Of a stretch of 64,000 nucleotides of DNA, positions 24,065-34,062 are shown piece by piece (positions within the stretch are counted from its first letter, which is position 1; every line of letters starts with the position of its first letter). A program made the position numbers and the translations under genes. The notes beneath the pieces are model-generated. The model saw only the letters and a list, made by a program, of their open reading frames with translations, was not told where the DNA came from and made no database searches. The stretch is from Guptibacillus hwajinpoensis (lineage in GTDB: Bacteria > Bacillota > Bacilli > Bacillales > Guptibacillaceae): assembly GCF_020524165.1 (NCBI RefSeq), contig NZ_JAIVKU010000002.1:1-64000 (forward strand), given 5' to 3'.

Positions 24065-24754
24065 TTGAATCTTTCCAAATATAGAGAAGGAACCTTGGGG
24101 GAAAATCATACTTTGTATCCTTCAGATAAGATAGAAGTGAATGATAGGAAAGTTTATTTATTCCTAAAGCGGCTTGTAGATGTATTGGGGGCAGCATCTG
24201 GAATTTTATTATTGGCGCCAATTTATATATTTGTGGCTATACTGATAAAAGTTGAAGATTCACAAGGTCCGGTGTTTTTCAAACAGAAAAGAATCGGAAA
24301 AAATGGAAGTGAATTTAATATGTATAAATTTCGCTCAATGGTCTCCAATGCTGAAGAATTGCTAAATGATTTATTAGAGCAGAATGAAGCTACTGGAGCA
24401 ATGTTTAAAATGAAAAACGATCCACGAATCACCAAAGTAGGACGGTTTATTAGAAAGACGAGTATTGATGAGCTACCACAGCTCTGGAATGTCTTAAAAG
24501 GTGAAATGAGTTTAGTGGGGCCTCGACCTCCCTTACCAAGAGAAGTTGCCGAATATACCGAGTACGATCGGAATAGATTATTAGTAGTACCAGGTTGTAC
24601 AGGATTATGGCAAGTAAGTGGTAGAAGTGATATTGGGTTTAAAGAAATGGTTGAATTAGATTTATTATATATAAAAAATAGAAGTTTATTTTTTGATATG
24701 AAAATTATGTTTAAAACTCTTTATGTTCTTGCAGGCTCAAAAGGTGCATTTTGA
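24065..24754 (+). CDS. Initiating sugar-phosphate transferase (undecaprenyl-phosphate)
   Basis: A 229-residue monotopic transferase of the bacterial sugar transferase family that starts repeat-unit assembly on undecaprenyl phosphate. Visible parts: one membrane hairpin (VLGAASGILLLAPIYIFVAI), FFKQKRIGKNG, YKFRSM, DELPQLWNVLKGEMSLVGPRP and CTGLWQVSGRSD. TTG start with AAAGGAGG eight bases upstream. The sugar cannot be read from sequence. Base composition becomes much more AT-rich from here to about 35.2 kb. Confidence 0.92.
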   Translation: MNLSKYREGTLGENHTLYPSDKIEVNDRKVYLFLKRLVDVLGAASGILLLAPIYIFVAILIKVEDSQGPVFFKQKRIGKNGSEFNMYKFRSMVSNAEELLNDLLEQNEATGAMFKMKNDPRITKVGRFIRKTSIDELPQLWNVLKGEMSLVGPRPPLPREVAEYTEYDRNRLLVVPGCTGLWQVSGRSDIGFKEMVELDLLYIKNRSLFFDMKIMFKTLYVLAGSKGAF

Positions 24755-24827
24755 AATTATTTACATTGTGTTTATTAACCTAAAATATAACAATTGATAT
24801 TTATTTACAATTTATAAAGGAGCTACA

Positions 24828-26213
24828 ATGGGAAATATTCTATTAATTCACCCTCATGAAAAGGATAAGGTTACTTTTTTCAGTAGTATATCAAAATTTT
24901 TGAATCAAAAAAATTTTAATACGAATCATCTAGCATTCAGTAGATTAGAGAAAGAAGTTTATAATAAATATGGTATAAAAAATGTCTATTTTATGCCTAG
25001 AAAACTTCTAAAATACTCTTGCCAATTAAGTAGTAGCGTAAAAAAATTCTATGATATAGAGCAGGCTTTGAAATACACTATTGAATTTAATGAGATTAAT
25101 GGATATACATATAAAAAAAATCAGTTGTATAGCATAGCTGCTAAATATATAAATTTTTTGATTGATTTAAATAAAACCCAAAAGATCGATATGGTTATTA
25201 CTTGGAATGAAACATTTATGTTTGATAGTTTAGCTAAGCAATTTGCTCAAATTAATGGCATAGAAATTAGAATGTTTGAAGCAGGTATTTTCAGGCCACA
25301 TACAGTTACAATAGATCCACAAGGTATCAACTACGGTAACTCTATACCTATGGAAAGAGACTTTTACTCCAAAAATAAGCAAAGTTATGAATTTGGATCT
25401 TTTGATAACATTGCTGATTTTGAAATTAATGGAAATGAATATCATTCAATACAAATACCAAAACTTAAAAGATATTTTTTGAAAGAAAGGTTAAAAGACA
25501 AATTACATAATCAACTTCTTAAAGATGAACTGGAATTAGAAGTTATTAAAGAGGGATTCTTAAAAAAAACAAAGAAAATAATCAAAAAGAAAGCTGAACT
25601 TCCTAAATTGGGTAACAAAGAGAACAATGTTCAGATAGAGGGAAGGTATATTTTTGTACCATTCCAAGTTCATGACGATTCCCAGATTGTTCTTAATTCC
25701 CCCCAAATAAAAGATATGGAAGATTTAGTTAGAGTAATGAGTGGTGCAATAAAAAACCTTAATAAATCAAATGGTAGTGATTATAAAGTTGTGTTTAAAG
25801 AGCATCCTGCTGATCAAGGAAGGGTAGACTATTCGGATTTATATAAAAAACACAATCATAATGAAGATCTTATTTTTCTGACATCTGGTAATACTGATGA
25901 TTTAATAGAAAATTCAGACCTTGTAATTACAGTGAATTCAACAGTTGGTATTGAAGCATTGAAACATCATAAACCCGTAATTACACTAGGTAACGCTTAT
26001 TATAATATAGAGGGTATTGCTCATTACTGTGGAAACTTAAGCACTCTTCATCTTGTAATAGAGAAAGCAATAAAAGAAGAAGTAGATGTGAACTTAGTAA
26101 ATAGTTTTTTGAACTATTTGAGATACGAATATCAAATAGAAGGAGATTTTAGGAAAGGAATACTTAATAAAAAACAATTAGAGTATAAAATGTTAGGTTC
26201 TACAATAAATTAA
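24828..26213 (+). CDS. KpsS/KpsC-like capsule biosynthesis protein, putative Kdo transferase
   Basis: A 461-residue soluble protein. The segment FEAGIFRPHTVTID followed by GINYGNSIP resembles the KpsS signature (FE-G-RP ... G-N--S--P), and the C-terminal FKEHPAD, VNSTVGIEALKHHKPVITLG and NIEGIAH agree with the Capsule_synth (PF05159) family. In Gram-negative group 2 capsules KpsS and KpsC transfer beta-Kdo from CMP-Kdo to a lipid. The presence of kdsA-D 6 kb downstream makes CMP-Kdo the likely donor. Acceptor is unknown. Longer than E. coli KpsS, with a Lys-rich insertion near 225-265. Confidence 0.8.
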   Translation: MGNILLIHPHEKDKVTFFSSISKFLNQKNFNTNHLAFSRLEKEVYNKYGIKNVYFMPRKLLKYSCQLSSSVKKFYDIEQALKYTIEFNEINGYTYKKNQLYSIAAKYINFLIDLNKTQKIDMVITWNETFMFDSLAKQFAQINGIEIRMFEAGIFRPHTVTIDPQGINYGNSIPMERDFYSKNKQSYEFGSFDNIADFEINGNEYHSIQIPKLKRYFLKERLKDKLHNQLLKDELELEVIKEGFLKKTKKIIKKKAELPKLGNKENNVQIEGRYIFVPFQVHDDSQIVLNSPQIKDMEDLVRVMSGAIKNLNKSNGSDYKVVFKEHPADQGRVDYSDLYKKHNHNEDLIFLTSGNTDDLIENSDLVITVNSTVGIEALKHHKPVITLGNAYYNIEGIAHYCGNLSTLHLVIEKAIKEEVDVNLVNSFLNYLRYEYQIEGDFRKGILNKKQLEYKMLGSTIN

Positions 26214-26291
26214 GGTTACATTTTAAGTGTTCTTTGATAATAAAAGGATTAAAACCTATGAAATTAGGTTTTAAGAATGAGGATTTAATAA

Positions 26292-27701
26292 ATGAATGTC
26301 ACAAGAGTTTCGAATATAATTTGGATTTTAATCAGTAATTTAATTCTCTTATTAGCAAATTTTGGGGTTAGTATTTTACTTGCAAACTATTTGGGAGTAA
26401 ATGATTTCGGGATATTCATGCTTGCATATACAGTTTTTAATTATCTAATTGTATTCAATAATTTTGGATTGAAGAAATATGTAGTTGCTAAGTTAAGTTC
26501 GAACCAGCTAAATATCAATGAAATTTACTCAAGCTCAATTATAATAAGAGTTTGCTTATCGTTTGTTGCTGGTATTATATTATTGATCATATTAGATCTA
26601 TTTAATGTGGATACCGAGAAGAAAATATCTATTATGATTTTTTTCATAGCTGCGTTTTTTATAGTATTTGATTTGCAAGCTTTTTACGATTCTTACGAGA
26701 AATCAAAAAATGATTCTATGTTCTTAATAATAAGAAATGTTCTGTATTTTACTTCTACTCTAGCATTAGTATATATAGATAAGGCAAGTGTTATAAAAGT
26801 TAGTGTTGCATTTTTAATCTCTACTTTTCTATACATATTTATGCAATATTTTCACTCAAAGAAAGTACTTCCTAGATTGAAATTTGTATTTAATATTAAT
26901 CAATTAAAGGTAATTTTTTTAGGCGCCTTTCCCCTTTTTTGGTCTGAGCTTATGATTAATATATATGATAAGGCGGATATTATAATGCTTTCTATCTTAA
27001 AAGGTGATCAAGAAGTTGGTATTTATAGTGTTGCAGCAAGATTAGTAGCAGCTATTATACTTTTAGTAGGAGCAGCTTACCGCATAATATTACCGACTTT
27101 ATCCAAAGAAGTGAACTTAACACAGAGAAATGAATATATTGAAAATGCGGTGAAATATTTAGGTGTTATAACAATTCCTCTTACTGTCGGCGGTATAGTG
27201 ACTGCCGATCAAATTATTACTATATTTTTTAGTGATGATTACCATAATTCCATTTTACCTTTTCAATTACTAATACTTAATGTGTTAATAGTAGGAATAG
27301 GCTCTGTATTTGGTACGCTTTTGTTGGCTATTGGAGAAATAAAATATTACACGCTTGCCATAACTTTTGGAGCAATTATTAATACTGTAGGAAACTTATT
27401 TTTGATCCCAAAATATAGTTATATTGGAGCTAGTATTTCTACTATAATAGCTCAGTTGGTGGTAAGTGGAGTAGGTTTCTGGGTATATAAAAGAATATGC
27501 AATCCGAAATTTAAATTAAAATTAGGTAAAGTTGTATTTATTTCCATGTTAATGGGCGGAGTTGCTTTTTGTACAAGCTTAATAGCAAACTTATTAGTGG
27601 TAGTGTTAGTAAGCATGATTTTTTATTTGCTATTTCTACAAATTTTTAAAGTGATAAATTTGAAAGAGCAAATAATTAAGGTATTTATTAGTTTGAGATA
27701 A
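26292..27701 (+). CDS. Polysaccharide flippase (Wzx-like, MOP superfamily)
   Basis: A 469-residue, very hydrophobic protein with about 12-14 membrane segments. The N-terminus (NLILLLANFGVSILLANYLG) and YDKADIIMLSILKGDQEVGIYSVAARL match polysaccharide biosynthesis/Wzx transporters, which flip lipid-linked repeat units outward. Fits with the initiating transferase and the Wzy-like gene at 40037. Confidence 0.9.
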   Translation: MNVTRVSNIIWILISNLILLLANFGVSILLANYLGVNDFGIFMLAYTVFNYLIVFNNFGLKKYVVAKLSSNQLNINEIYSSSIIIRVCLSFVAGIILLIILDLFNVDTEKKISIMIFFIAAFFIVFDLQAFYDSYEKSKNDSMFLIIRNVLYFTSTLALVYIDKASVIKVSVAFLISTFLYIFMQYFHSKKVLPRLKFVFNINQLKVIFLGAFPLFWSELMINIYDKADIIMLSILKGDQEVGIYSVAARLVAAIILLVGAAYRIILPTLSKEVNLTQRNEYIENAVKYLGVITIPLTVGGIVTADQIITIFFSDDYHNSILPFQLLILNVLIVGIGSVFGTLLLAIGEIKYYTLAITFGAIINTVGNLFLIPKYSYIGASISTIIAQLVVSGVGFWVYKRICNPKFKLKLGKVVFISMLMGGVAFCTSLIANLLVVVLVSMIFYLLFLQIFKVINLKEQIIKVFISLR

Positions 27702-27868
27702 AAAAATTAAATAGAGATCTATAAAATAGATGGAAAAGTTAATTAGGAAGAATAAAATTTAATCAGTTTATTGTAGCATTAAATTGCAAAGTATATATTT
27801 TATTTTCAATAAAAATATAAGGTAAGTGATTGATAAACTCTTGGTGAATAAGAGGAACGGGGTCAGCT

Positions 27869-28945
27869 ATGGATGTTTTTATTAATGGTCGGTTTTTAAC
27901 TCAGTCAGTGACAGGGGTGCAGAGATATGCACGTGAAGTTGTTAAGGCTTTGGACAAGTTAATAGATATTGGTTATATAGATAGGAGTAAGTATAGTTTT
28001 TATATACTCACTCCTAACCTATCTATTAACGAACTTCATCTAAATAACATTACAGTAAGGAAAATCGGTAAATTCAAAGGACATTTGTGGGAACAAATAG
28101 AACTCCCGATTTATGTGAAAGGAGAAATGCTTCTTAATTTGTGCAACGCGGGTCCAGGATTAAAGAAAGAACAAATTACTGTAATACATGATGCGGCTGT
28201 TTTTGCCAATAGTAGCAACTTCTCATTTATATTTAGAAATTGGTATAAAGCTATGTTAAGTGCACAAGCGAAATTTTCAAAGAAAATCGTTACTGTCTCA
28301 GAATTTTCTAGGGATGAGATAACTAAGTATTTAAAACATGAAAAAGAAAAAATAAAAGTTATTTATGAGGGTAACGAGCATATAACTTTTGGAGAAGAAG
28401 CAACTGATTACATTGAAAATAAGGGGTTAGATAAAAAACCATACATTTTAGCAGTTAGTAGCTTGAATCCTAATAAAAATTTTAGTGCAATTGTAAAAGC
28501 GATGACATATTTAGAGTCAAATGAATTTAACATAGTAATTGCAGGTGGGACAGACCCTAAAGTATTCAGTCAAGATGGCATTGACCTACCTGATAATGTT
28601 ATACACTTAGGTTATGTAAGTGATTCAGAATTAAAAGCTTTATATAGAAATGCTTTTTGTTTTGTTTATCCTTCATTTTATGAAGGCTTTGGTTTACCTC
28701 CGTTGGAAGCTATGAGCTTAGGGTGTCCAATAATTCTTTCTAATCGTGCTTCGTTACCAGAAGTGGGCGGTAAAGCAGTTTTATATTGTAATCCTGATAA
28801 GCCTAAAGATATTGCTGATGAAATACAAACATTATTATCAAATAGAGATTTGAGAAATGAACTTATAGAAAAAGGATTGGAACAATCCTCAAAATTTTCA
28901 TGGGAAAATTGTGCTAAGGAACTATTTAATTCAATAAATGATTAA
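27869..28945 (+). CDS. GT4-type glycosyltransferase
   Basis: A 358-residue GT-B fold transferase. N-terminal DVFINGRFLTQSVTGVQRYAR is typical of GT4 enzymes; the C-terminal half has ILAVSSLNPNKNF, VYPSFYEGFGLPPLEAMSLG with the EX7E-type catalytic pair, and SNRASLPEVGGKA. Adds a sugar to the lipid-linked repeat unit at the cytoplasmic face; donor not predictable. A 167-base AT-rich gap precedes it. Confidence 0.9.
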   Translation: MDVFINGRFLTQSVTGVQRYAREVVKALDKLIDIGYIDRSKYSFYILTPNLSINELHLNNITVRKIGKFKGHLWEQIELPIYVKGEMLLNLCNAGPGLKKEQITVIHDAAVFANSSNFSFIFRNWYKAMLSAQAKFSKKIVTVSEFSRDEITKYLKHEKEKIKVIYEGNEHITFGEEATDYIENKGLDKKPYILAVSSLNPNKNFSAIVKAMTYLESNEFNIVIAGGTDPKVFSQDGIDLPDNVIHLGYVSDSELKALYRNAFCFVYPSFYEGFGLPPLEAMSLGCPIILSNRASLPEVGGKAVLYCNPDKPKDIADEIQTLLSNRDLRNELIEKGLEQSSKFSWENCAKELFNSIND

Positions 28946-28974
28946 TCCATTATGCAAATAAAGGAGTGCTCCCA

Positions 28975-30093
28975 TTGAAAGTATTGCATGTAGGAGAATA
29001 CGTTAAAGGAGGAGTTTCAACTTATATAAATGAGGTTATCTCCTATCAAAATAACCATAATGATATTAGCGAAGTCTATTTAATGGTTAGTAAAAACTAT
29101 TCAGATAAGGAATACGCTTTAAATAGAGAGAAAGTAATATTTTATGATTACTGGAGAAAACCTCTATATATACTTAAAGCGATTTTTGAAGTTAATAAAA
29201 CGATTAATCAAATTAAACCAGACATAGTCCATGTTCACAGTACATTTGCTGGAATATTCGTAAGGTTTCCTTTTTTTTTGAAGAAAAACAAGCCTAAAAT
29301 TATATATTGCTCACATGGTTGGTCATTCCTAATGGATGTATCAAAAAAAAGTAAAATCTTTTACTCAATAATTGAACGAGCGTTAGCTAGAAAAACAGAT
29401 TTGATAGTGAATATATCAAAAAATGAGCAGAATAAGTCACTTCAATACAAGCTTCCTATAAATAAGTCAATTGTTATCTACAACGGCATCTCCGATAAAG
29501 TTAGTATGAACGCTGATAGTTTAGAAATATCAATTGATCCTCTTAAAATAAATGTTTTGTTTGTTGGTAGGTTTGATAAGCAAAAGGGATTAGATATCTT
29601 GATAAATTTCTTTAATAAGTATCCAAATAAAAAAATAAGACTATACTTAATTGGCGACGGAGTTCTTGATAATCAGCATTTAGATATTCCGGAAAATGTA
29701 ATCAATATAGGCTGGGTAGATAACTGTAAATTAGACTCTTATTATCAAATGTTTGATGCCATTATTATGCCCTCAAGATGGGAAGGCTTCGGTCTAGTTG
29801 CCGTGGAAGCAATGAAAAACAAGAAACCGGTAATTGTGAGCAACATTGGGGCATTACCTGAACTTGTGAAAGAAAAAGTAAATGGATATGTATTTGATCT
29901 TGATAATTTTGAAAGCTTAAATGAAATTTTTAATAGTATGAATAAGGAAACTCTAATACGTCTGGGTGAAAATGGATATCGGATTTATAAGGATAATTTC
30001 ACAAGTGAAATAATGAATAATAAAATTGTAAAGGAGTATAAAAACCTTCTTGGAATAAGTATTAAGCAAATTGAAAAGGAAAGAATTATTTAA
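28975..30093 (+). CDS. GT4-type glycosyltransferase
   Basis: A 372-residue GT-B transferase. Signs are KVLHVGEYVKGGVSTYINEV, PDIVHVHSTFAGIFVRFP, NVLFVGRFDKQKGLDIL and PSRWEGFGLVAVEAMKNKKPVIVS. TTG start with AAGGAG eight bases before it; a GTG at 28966 overlaps that site. Donor and acceptor unknown; context implies assembly of the surface polymer. Confidence 0.9.
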   Translation: MKVLHVGEYVKGGVSTYINEVISYQNNHNDISEVYLMVSKNYSDKEYALNREKVIFYDYWRKPLYILKAIFEVNKTINQIKPDIVHVHSTFAGIFVRFPFFLKKNKPKIIYCSHGWSFLMDVSKKSKIFYSIIERALARKTDLIVNISKNEQNKSLQYKLPINKSIVIYNGISDKVSMNADSLEISIDPLKINVLFVGRFDKQKGLDILINFFNKYPNKKIRLYLIGDGVLDNQHLDIPENVINIGWVDNCKLDSYYQMFDAIIMPSRWEGFGLVAVEAMKNKKPVIVSNIGALPELVKEKVNGYVFDLDNFESLNEIFNSMNKETLIRLGENGYRIYKDNFTSEIMNNKIVKEYKNLLGISIKQIEKERII

Positions 30094-30112
30094 AGTAATT
30101 GGAGTGATGTTT

Positions 30113-31480
30113 GTGAAGCTTGTTATGCTTTCTGGTGGTTCTGGTAAACGCCTTTGGCCTTTGTCTAATGACTCCCGTTCTAAACAATTTCTAAAAGTAC
30201 TTGAAAATAAAGAACTCGAACTAGAATCAATGGTACAAAGAGTATGGGGTCAACTTAAAAAAGTGAATTTAGTTGATTCTACAGTAATTGCAACAAGTAA
30301 ATCGCAAGTAGAAATGATGAAGAATCATTTAGGAAATGAAGTACCATTAATTATAGAACCAGAACGTCGTGATACATTTCCTGCAATAGCTTTAGCAGCT
30401 ACTTATCTCTACTCAGTAAAGGGAGTAAGTCTTAACGAGGTTGTAAGTGTTTTACCAGTTGACCCTTACGTAGAGGAGGAATTTTTTAATCGGGTAAAGG
30501 ATTTGGAAGTAGCATTGGAAAATTCATCTGCTGACCTAGCTTTAATGGGCGTAGACCCTACATATCCTTCCTCAAAGTACGGGTACATTGTACCTGGCTG
30601 TGTAAAGAAAAATTATATTGAAGTAAGTCATTTCAAAGAGAAACCATCCGAAGATGAGGCTAAGAAGCTTATTTCGGATAAGGCATTGTGGAACTGTGGT
30701 GTCTTTGCGTTTAAGCTAGAATATATTATTTCTATTTTACAAGATAAGAATCTACCAATTCAATACGATGAACTATTAAAGCAATACGATAGACTCCCCA
30801 AAAAAAGTTTTGATTATGAAGTTGTAGAAAACACAAAAAAAATAGCAGCTATTTCTTACAATGGATATTGGAAAGACTTAGGTACATGGAACACGCTAAC
30901 AGAAGAAATGGGTACCAACCTTATAGGGAAGGGAACTATTAGTAGTGATTCCGTTAATACCCATCTAGTAAATGAACTAGATATCCCAGTAACAATTTTA
31001 GGTGTCTCAAATTTAGTGGTAGCTACAAGTCCAGATGGTATATTGGTCTCTGATAAAGAAGCAAGTCCACGTATTAAATCAGTACTCCAGGGATTCGAAC
31101 AACGACCAATGTATGAAGAACGGCGTTGGGGATGGTATAAAGTATTGGATTATACGAAATTTGATAATGGCGATGAAGTGCTTACTAAGAAAATTTGCAT
31201 TAAACCAGGTAAGAATCTCAGTTATCAAAAACACTTTAAGAGAAATGAAACATGGACAATTGTAAAAGGTGAAGGAGAATTTGCTTTAAATGGTAAGGTC
31301 AGCAAAATTAAATCTGGCGATATAATTGAAGTCCCCGTTGAAGCTGAACATGGAATTAAAGCAGATACAGAACTAGAATTTATTGAAGTTCAAACTGGAT
31401 CAGAACTCATAGAGGAAGATATTATTCGTATTTTTATGACGTGGCAAGAAGTTGAAAAAGAATTTTCTGTTGTAAATTGA
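30113..31480 (+). CDS. manC: Mannose-1-phosphate guanylyltransferase (ManC), with cupin isomerase-type domain
   Basis: A 455-residue enzyme that makes GDP-mannose. The N-terminal nucleotidyltransferase has VMLSGGSGKRLWPLS, SKQFL, EPERRDTFPAIALAA and SVLPVDPYV; the C-terminal cupin (RRWGWYKVLDY, YQKHFKRNETWTIVKGEGE, KSGDIIEVPVEAEHGI) matches the mannose-6-phosphate isomerase type II domain. The GTG at 30113 has GGAG eight bases upstream; ATG at 30107 is too close to it. Together with ManA at 37793 this suggests mannose, or a GDP-mannose-derived sugar, in the polymer; no dehydratase is present nearby. Confidence 0.92.
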   Translation: MKLVMLSGGSGKRLWPLSNDSRSKQFLKVLENKELELESMVQRVWGQLKKVNLVDSTVIATSKSQVEMMKNHLGNEVPLIIEPERRDTFPAIALAATYLYSVKGVSLNEVVSVLPVDPYVEEEFFNRVKDLEVALENSSADLALMGVDPTYPSSKYGYIVPGCVKKNYIEVSHFKEKPSEDEAKKLISDKALWNCGVFAFKLEYIISILQDKNLPIQYDELLKQYDRLPKKSFDYEVVENTKKIAAISYNGYWKDLGTWNTLTEEMGTNLIGKGTISSDSVNTHLVNELDIPVTILGVSNLVVATSPDGILVSDKEASPRIKSVLQGFEQRPMYEERRWGWYKVLDYTKFDNGDEVLTKKICIKPGKNLSYQKHFKRNETWTIVKGEGEFALNGKVSKIKSGDIIEVPVEAEHGIKADTELEFIEVQTGSELIEEDIIRIFMTWQEVEKEFSVVN

Positions 31481-31514
31481 TCCGCTTATAAAAAATAATG
31501 AAAGGTCGGAGACA

Positions 31515-32243
31515 ATGAAAGTAGTTGCAGTTATACCTGCGCGCCATGGGTCAACACGCTTTCCCGGAAAACCAATGGCTTTAATCTCTGAAAAACCTAT
31601 GATTCAACATGTATATCAAAGAGTTAAAGCCTCTAATAATATTGATAGTGTAATAGTTGCAACTGATCATGACGATATTTATCAAGCTGTCATTGAGTTT
31701 GGTGGAGAAGCTATTATAACAAGAGAAGATCATGAATCAGGTTCGGATCGTATGGCTGAAGTAGCCAGTAAAGTAGATGGTGATCTTTTCCTAAATGTCC
31801 AAGGAGATGAACCTCTTATTAGAACGGAGCTTATTGATCAAATTGTTAAATTAGCTCTTGATAATGAAGAAAGTGTAGTGACGGCTAAAGTGAAAATTGA
31901 GAACATAGAGGATTTGAATAGCCCAAATGTAGTTAAAGTAGTTGCTGACAATCATGAAAATGCAATGTATTTTTCTAGATCCCCTATTCCATACAATCGT
32001 TCTATTGAACCCATTCACTATTTCAAACACCTAGGCATTTATTGTTTTCCCAAAAAGACACTTGAGCAATTTGTAACTCTTCCTAAATCTATATTAGAGA
32101 AAACTGAAATGCTGGAGCAATTAAGGTTGTTGGATAATGGTATAAATATTAAAGTGCTTGAAACAAACTACGATGCTATCGGTGTAGATACACCAGAAGA
32201 CATTTTGAAGGTAGAAAGAATATTGGAGGCCCAACATGGTTAA
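31515..32243 (+). CDS. kdsB: CMP-Kdo synthetase KdsB (3-deoxy-manno-octulosonate cytidylyltransferase)
   Basis: A 242-residue enzyme that activates Kdo with CTP. Motifs are [81 protein letters not shown] and [12 protein letters not shown], all typical of KdsB rather than NeuA. Length fits KdsB. It overlaps kdsA by eight bases. In Gram-negatives it supplies lipopolysaccharide and capsule; its occurrence in a Gram-positive operon is unusual. Confidence 0.95.
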   Translation: MKVVAVIPARHGSTRFPGKPMALISEKPMIQHVYQRVKASNNIDSVIVATDHDDIYQAVIEFGGEAIITREDHESGSDRMAEVASKVDGDLFLNVQGDEPLIRTELIDQIVKLALDNEESVVTAKVKIENIEDLNSPNVVKVVADNHENAMYFSRSPIPYNRSIEPIHYFKHLGIYCFPKKTLEQFVTLPKSILEKTEMLEQLRLLDNGINIKVLETNYDAIGVDTPEDILKVERILEAQHG

Positions 32244-33063
32244 AGAGATTAGACTAAATGATCAGGTTAAATTTGGCGGTAATAATCCGTTTGTATTAGT
32301 TGCAGGTCCTTGCGTGATTGAAAGTGAAGATCTTGTTTTTGAAATAGCCGGTAAAATGAAAGAAATTACTAGCAAACTTGGTATTCCATATGTATTTAAA
32401 GCCTCTTTTGATAAAGCTAATCGCTCGTCTATTCATTCTGAACGTGGTCCTGGATTGGAAAAAGGTCTTGAGATCTTATCTAAAGTGAAAAAAGAATTCG
32501 ATGTACCTGTCACTTCTGATATTCATGATTATACCCAGGCAGAAGCAGCAGGGGAAGTTCTGGACATTATCCAAATCCCAGCGTTTTTATGTAGACAGAC
32601 TGACTTATTGGTAGCTGCTGCTCAAACTGGGAAAATCATTAACGTAAAAAAAGGTCAATTCCTTGCTCCCTGGGATATGAAGAATGTAGTGGTAAAGCTT
32701 AAAGAAACTGGTAATGAAAACATTTTACTAACGGAACGTGGTTCGACATTTGGGTATAATAATCTGGTTGTTGATATGAGATCGCTTATTACTATGCGTG
32801 AGCTTGATGTTCCGGTAGTATTTGATGCAACACACAGCGTGCAGATCCCTGGGGGCCATGGGACAAGCACTGGCGGTAAAAGAGAATATGTTCCTTATCT
32901 CTCACGCGCTGCGGCCGGTGTTGGAATGGATGCTCTATTCACAGAGGTTCATCCTAATCCGGATCAGGCGCTTTCCGATGGTCCTAACACGCTTAAGTTA
33001 GATGAAATTGAAGAAATTCTAAAGCCAATTGTTGAAATAGATCGTCTAGTAAAAAGTTTATAA
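32236..33063 (+). CDS. kdsA: Kdo-8-phosphate synthase KdsA, metal-dependent type
   Basis: A 275-residue aldolase that condenses phosphoenolpyruvate with arabinose 5-phosphate. Characteristic motifs: [83 protein letters not shown] and [13 protein letters not shown]. The Cys of GPCVIES, together with the later His, Glu and Asp, fits the metal-dependent class (Aquifex-like); the metal-free E. coli class has Asn there. TGGAGG precedes the ATG. Confidence 0.96.
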   Translation: MVKEIRLNDQVKFGGNNPFVLVAGPCVIESEDLVFEIAGKMKEITSKLGIPYVFKASFDKANRSSIHSERGPGLEKGLEILSKVKKEFDVPVTSDIHDYTQAEAAGEVLDIIQIPAFLCRQTDLLVAAAQTGKIINVKKGQFLAPWDMKNVVVKLKETGNENILLTERGSTFGYNNLVVDMRSLITMRELDVPVVFDATHSVQIPGGHGTSTGGKREYVPYLSRAAAGVGMDALFTEVHPNPDQALSDGPNTLKLDEIEEILKPIVEIDRLVKSL

Positions 33064-33078
33064 GTGATGGAGGCTAGT

Positions 33079-34062
33079 ATGACTACATCTGTTGAGAATA
33101 AACAGGATTACCTTGGAAGTGTAAAGGAAGTACTTGAGATCGAGGCAAATGCTATTTTATCTTTAAGTGAAAGATTGAATGGCGAAATTAATCAAACGAT
33201 AGAGATGATTCTCAAATGTAAAAACCGTGTAGTGGTTACTGGAATGGGGAAATCTGGACTTATTGCTCAAAAGATAGTGGCAACATTAGCTAGTACAGGA
33301 ACTCCTTCTTTATTTCTTCACCCAGCAGAAGGACTCCACGGAGACCTAGGTATGGTAACAAAAGACGATGTAGTTATAGCTATATCGAATAGTGGTGAGA
33401 CTGATGAAATATTAAATATCTTACCATCATTGAAACGCATTGGGCCAAAAATGGTTGCACTCGTAGGTAAGGAAAAATCGACTCTTGCTGAAAAGTCTGA
33501 TGTTATTCTCAGTATTGGAAAAGTTGAAGAAGCTTGTCCACTAGGATTAGCCCCTACTACTAGTACAACTGTGACATTAGCCATAGGTGATGCAATTGCA
33601 ATTGCGTTATTAAAAGCTCGGGATTTTCAACCTGAGCACTTTGCTCTTTTTCATCCTGGTGGTTCATTAGGACGAAAGTTATTACTTACTATTCAAGACG
33701 TTATTGATTCAAGTACTAATAATCCGGTTGTTTACGGGGATGTAGAAGTCAAAGATGTTCTGTTTGAAATGACAAAATCAGGACTTGGAGCAATTTCGAT
33801 TATTGGAACTGATGGTACGCTTGAAGGTATTTTAACTGATGGAGATATTAGAAGAGCACTTATCGAAGGAAATCATATTTTAGAGACCCCAGTAAGTCAA
33901 TTATATTCTAAAGATCCAGTCACAATAACCAATACAATCCTTGCAGCGGAAGCTTTGAAGATCATGGAAGACAAAAGGGTTAATGTCTTACCTGTTCTGA
34001 ATGATAAGAATGAACCTATTTCTATGGTTCATATACATGATCTTACTAAGATGGGATTATAA
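33079..34062 (+). CDS. kdsD: Arabinose-5-phosphate isomerase KdsD/KpsF
   Basis: A 327-residue isomerase that converts ribulose 5-phosphate to arabinose 5-phosphate, the KdsA substrate. Domains: SIS (about 35-180: VVVTGMGKSGLIAQKIVATL, STGTPSLFLHPAEGLHGDLG, AISNSGETDEIL, LGLAPTTSTT) and a pair of CBS domains (about 205-327). The Pro-Gly HPGGSLGR linker is typical. The ATG at 33079 follows GGAGG; an upstream GTG at 33064 precedes that site and is rejected. Confidence 0.95.
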   Translation: MTTSVENKQDYLGSVKEVLEIEANAILSLSERLNGEINQTIEMILKCKNRVVVTGMGKSGLIAQKIVATLASTGTPSLFLHPAEGLHGDLGMVTKDDVVIAISNSGETDEILNILPSLKRIGPKMVALVGKEKSTLAEKSDVILSIGKVEEACPLGLAPTTSTTVTLAIGDAIAIALLKARDFQPEHFALFHPGGSLGRKLLLTIQDVIDSSTNNPVVYGDVEVKDVLFEMTKSGLGAISIIGTDGTLEGILTDGDIRRALIEGNHILETPVSQLYSKDPVTITNTILAAEALKIMEDKRVNVLPVLNDKNEPISMVHIHDLTKMGL

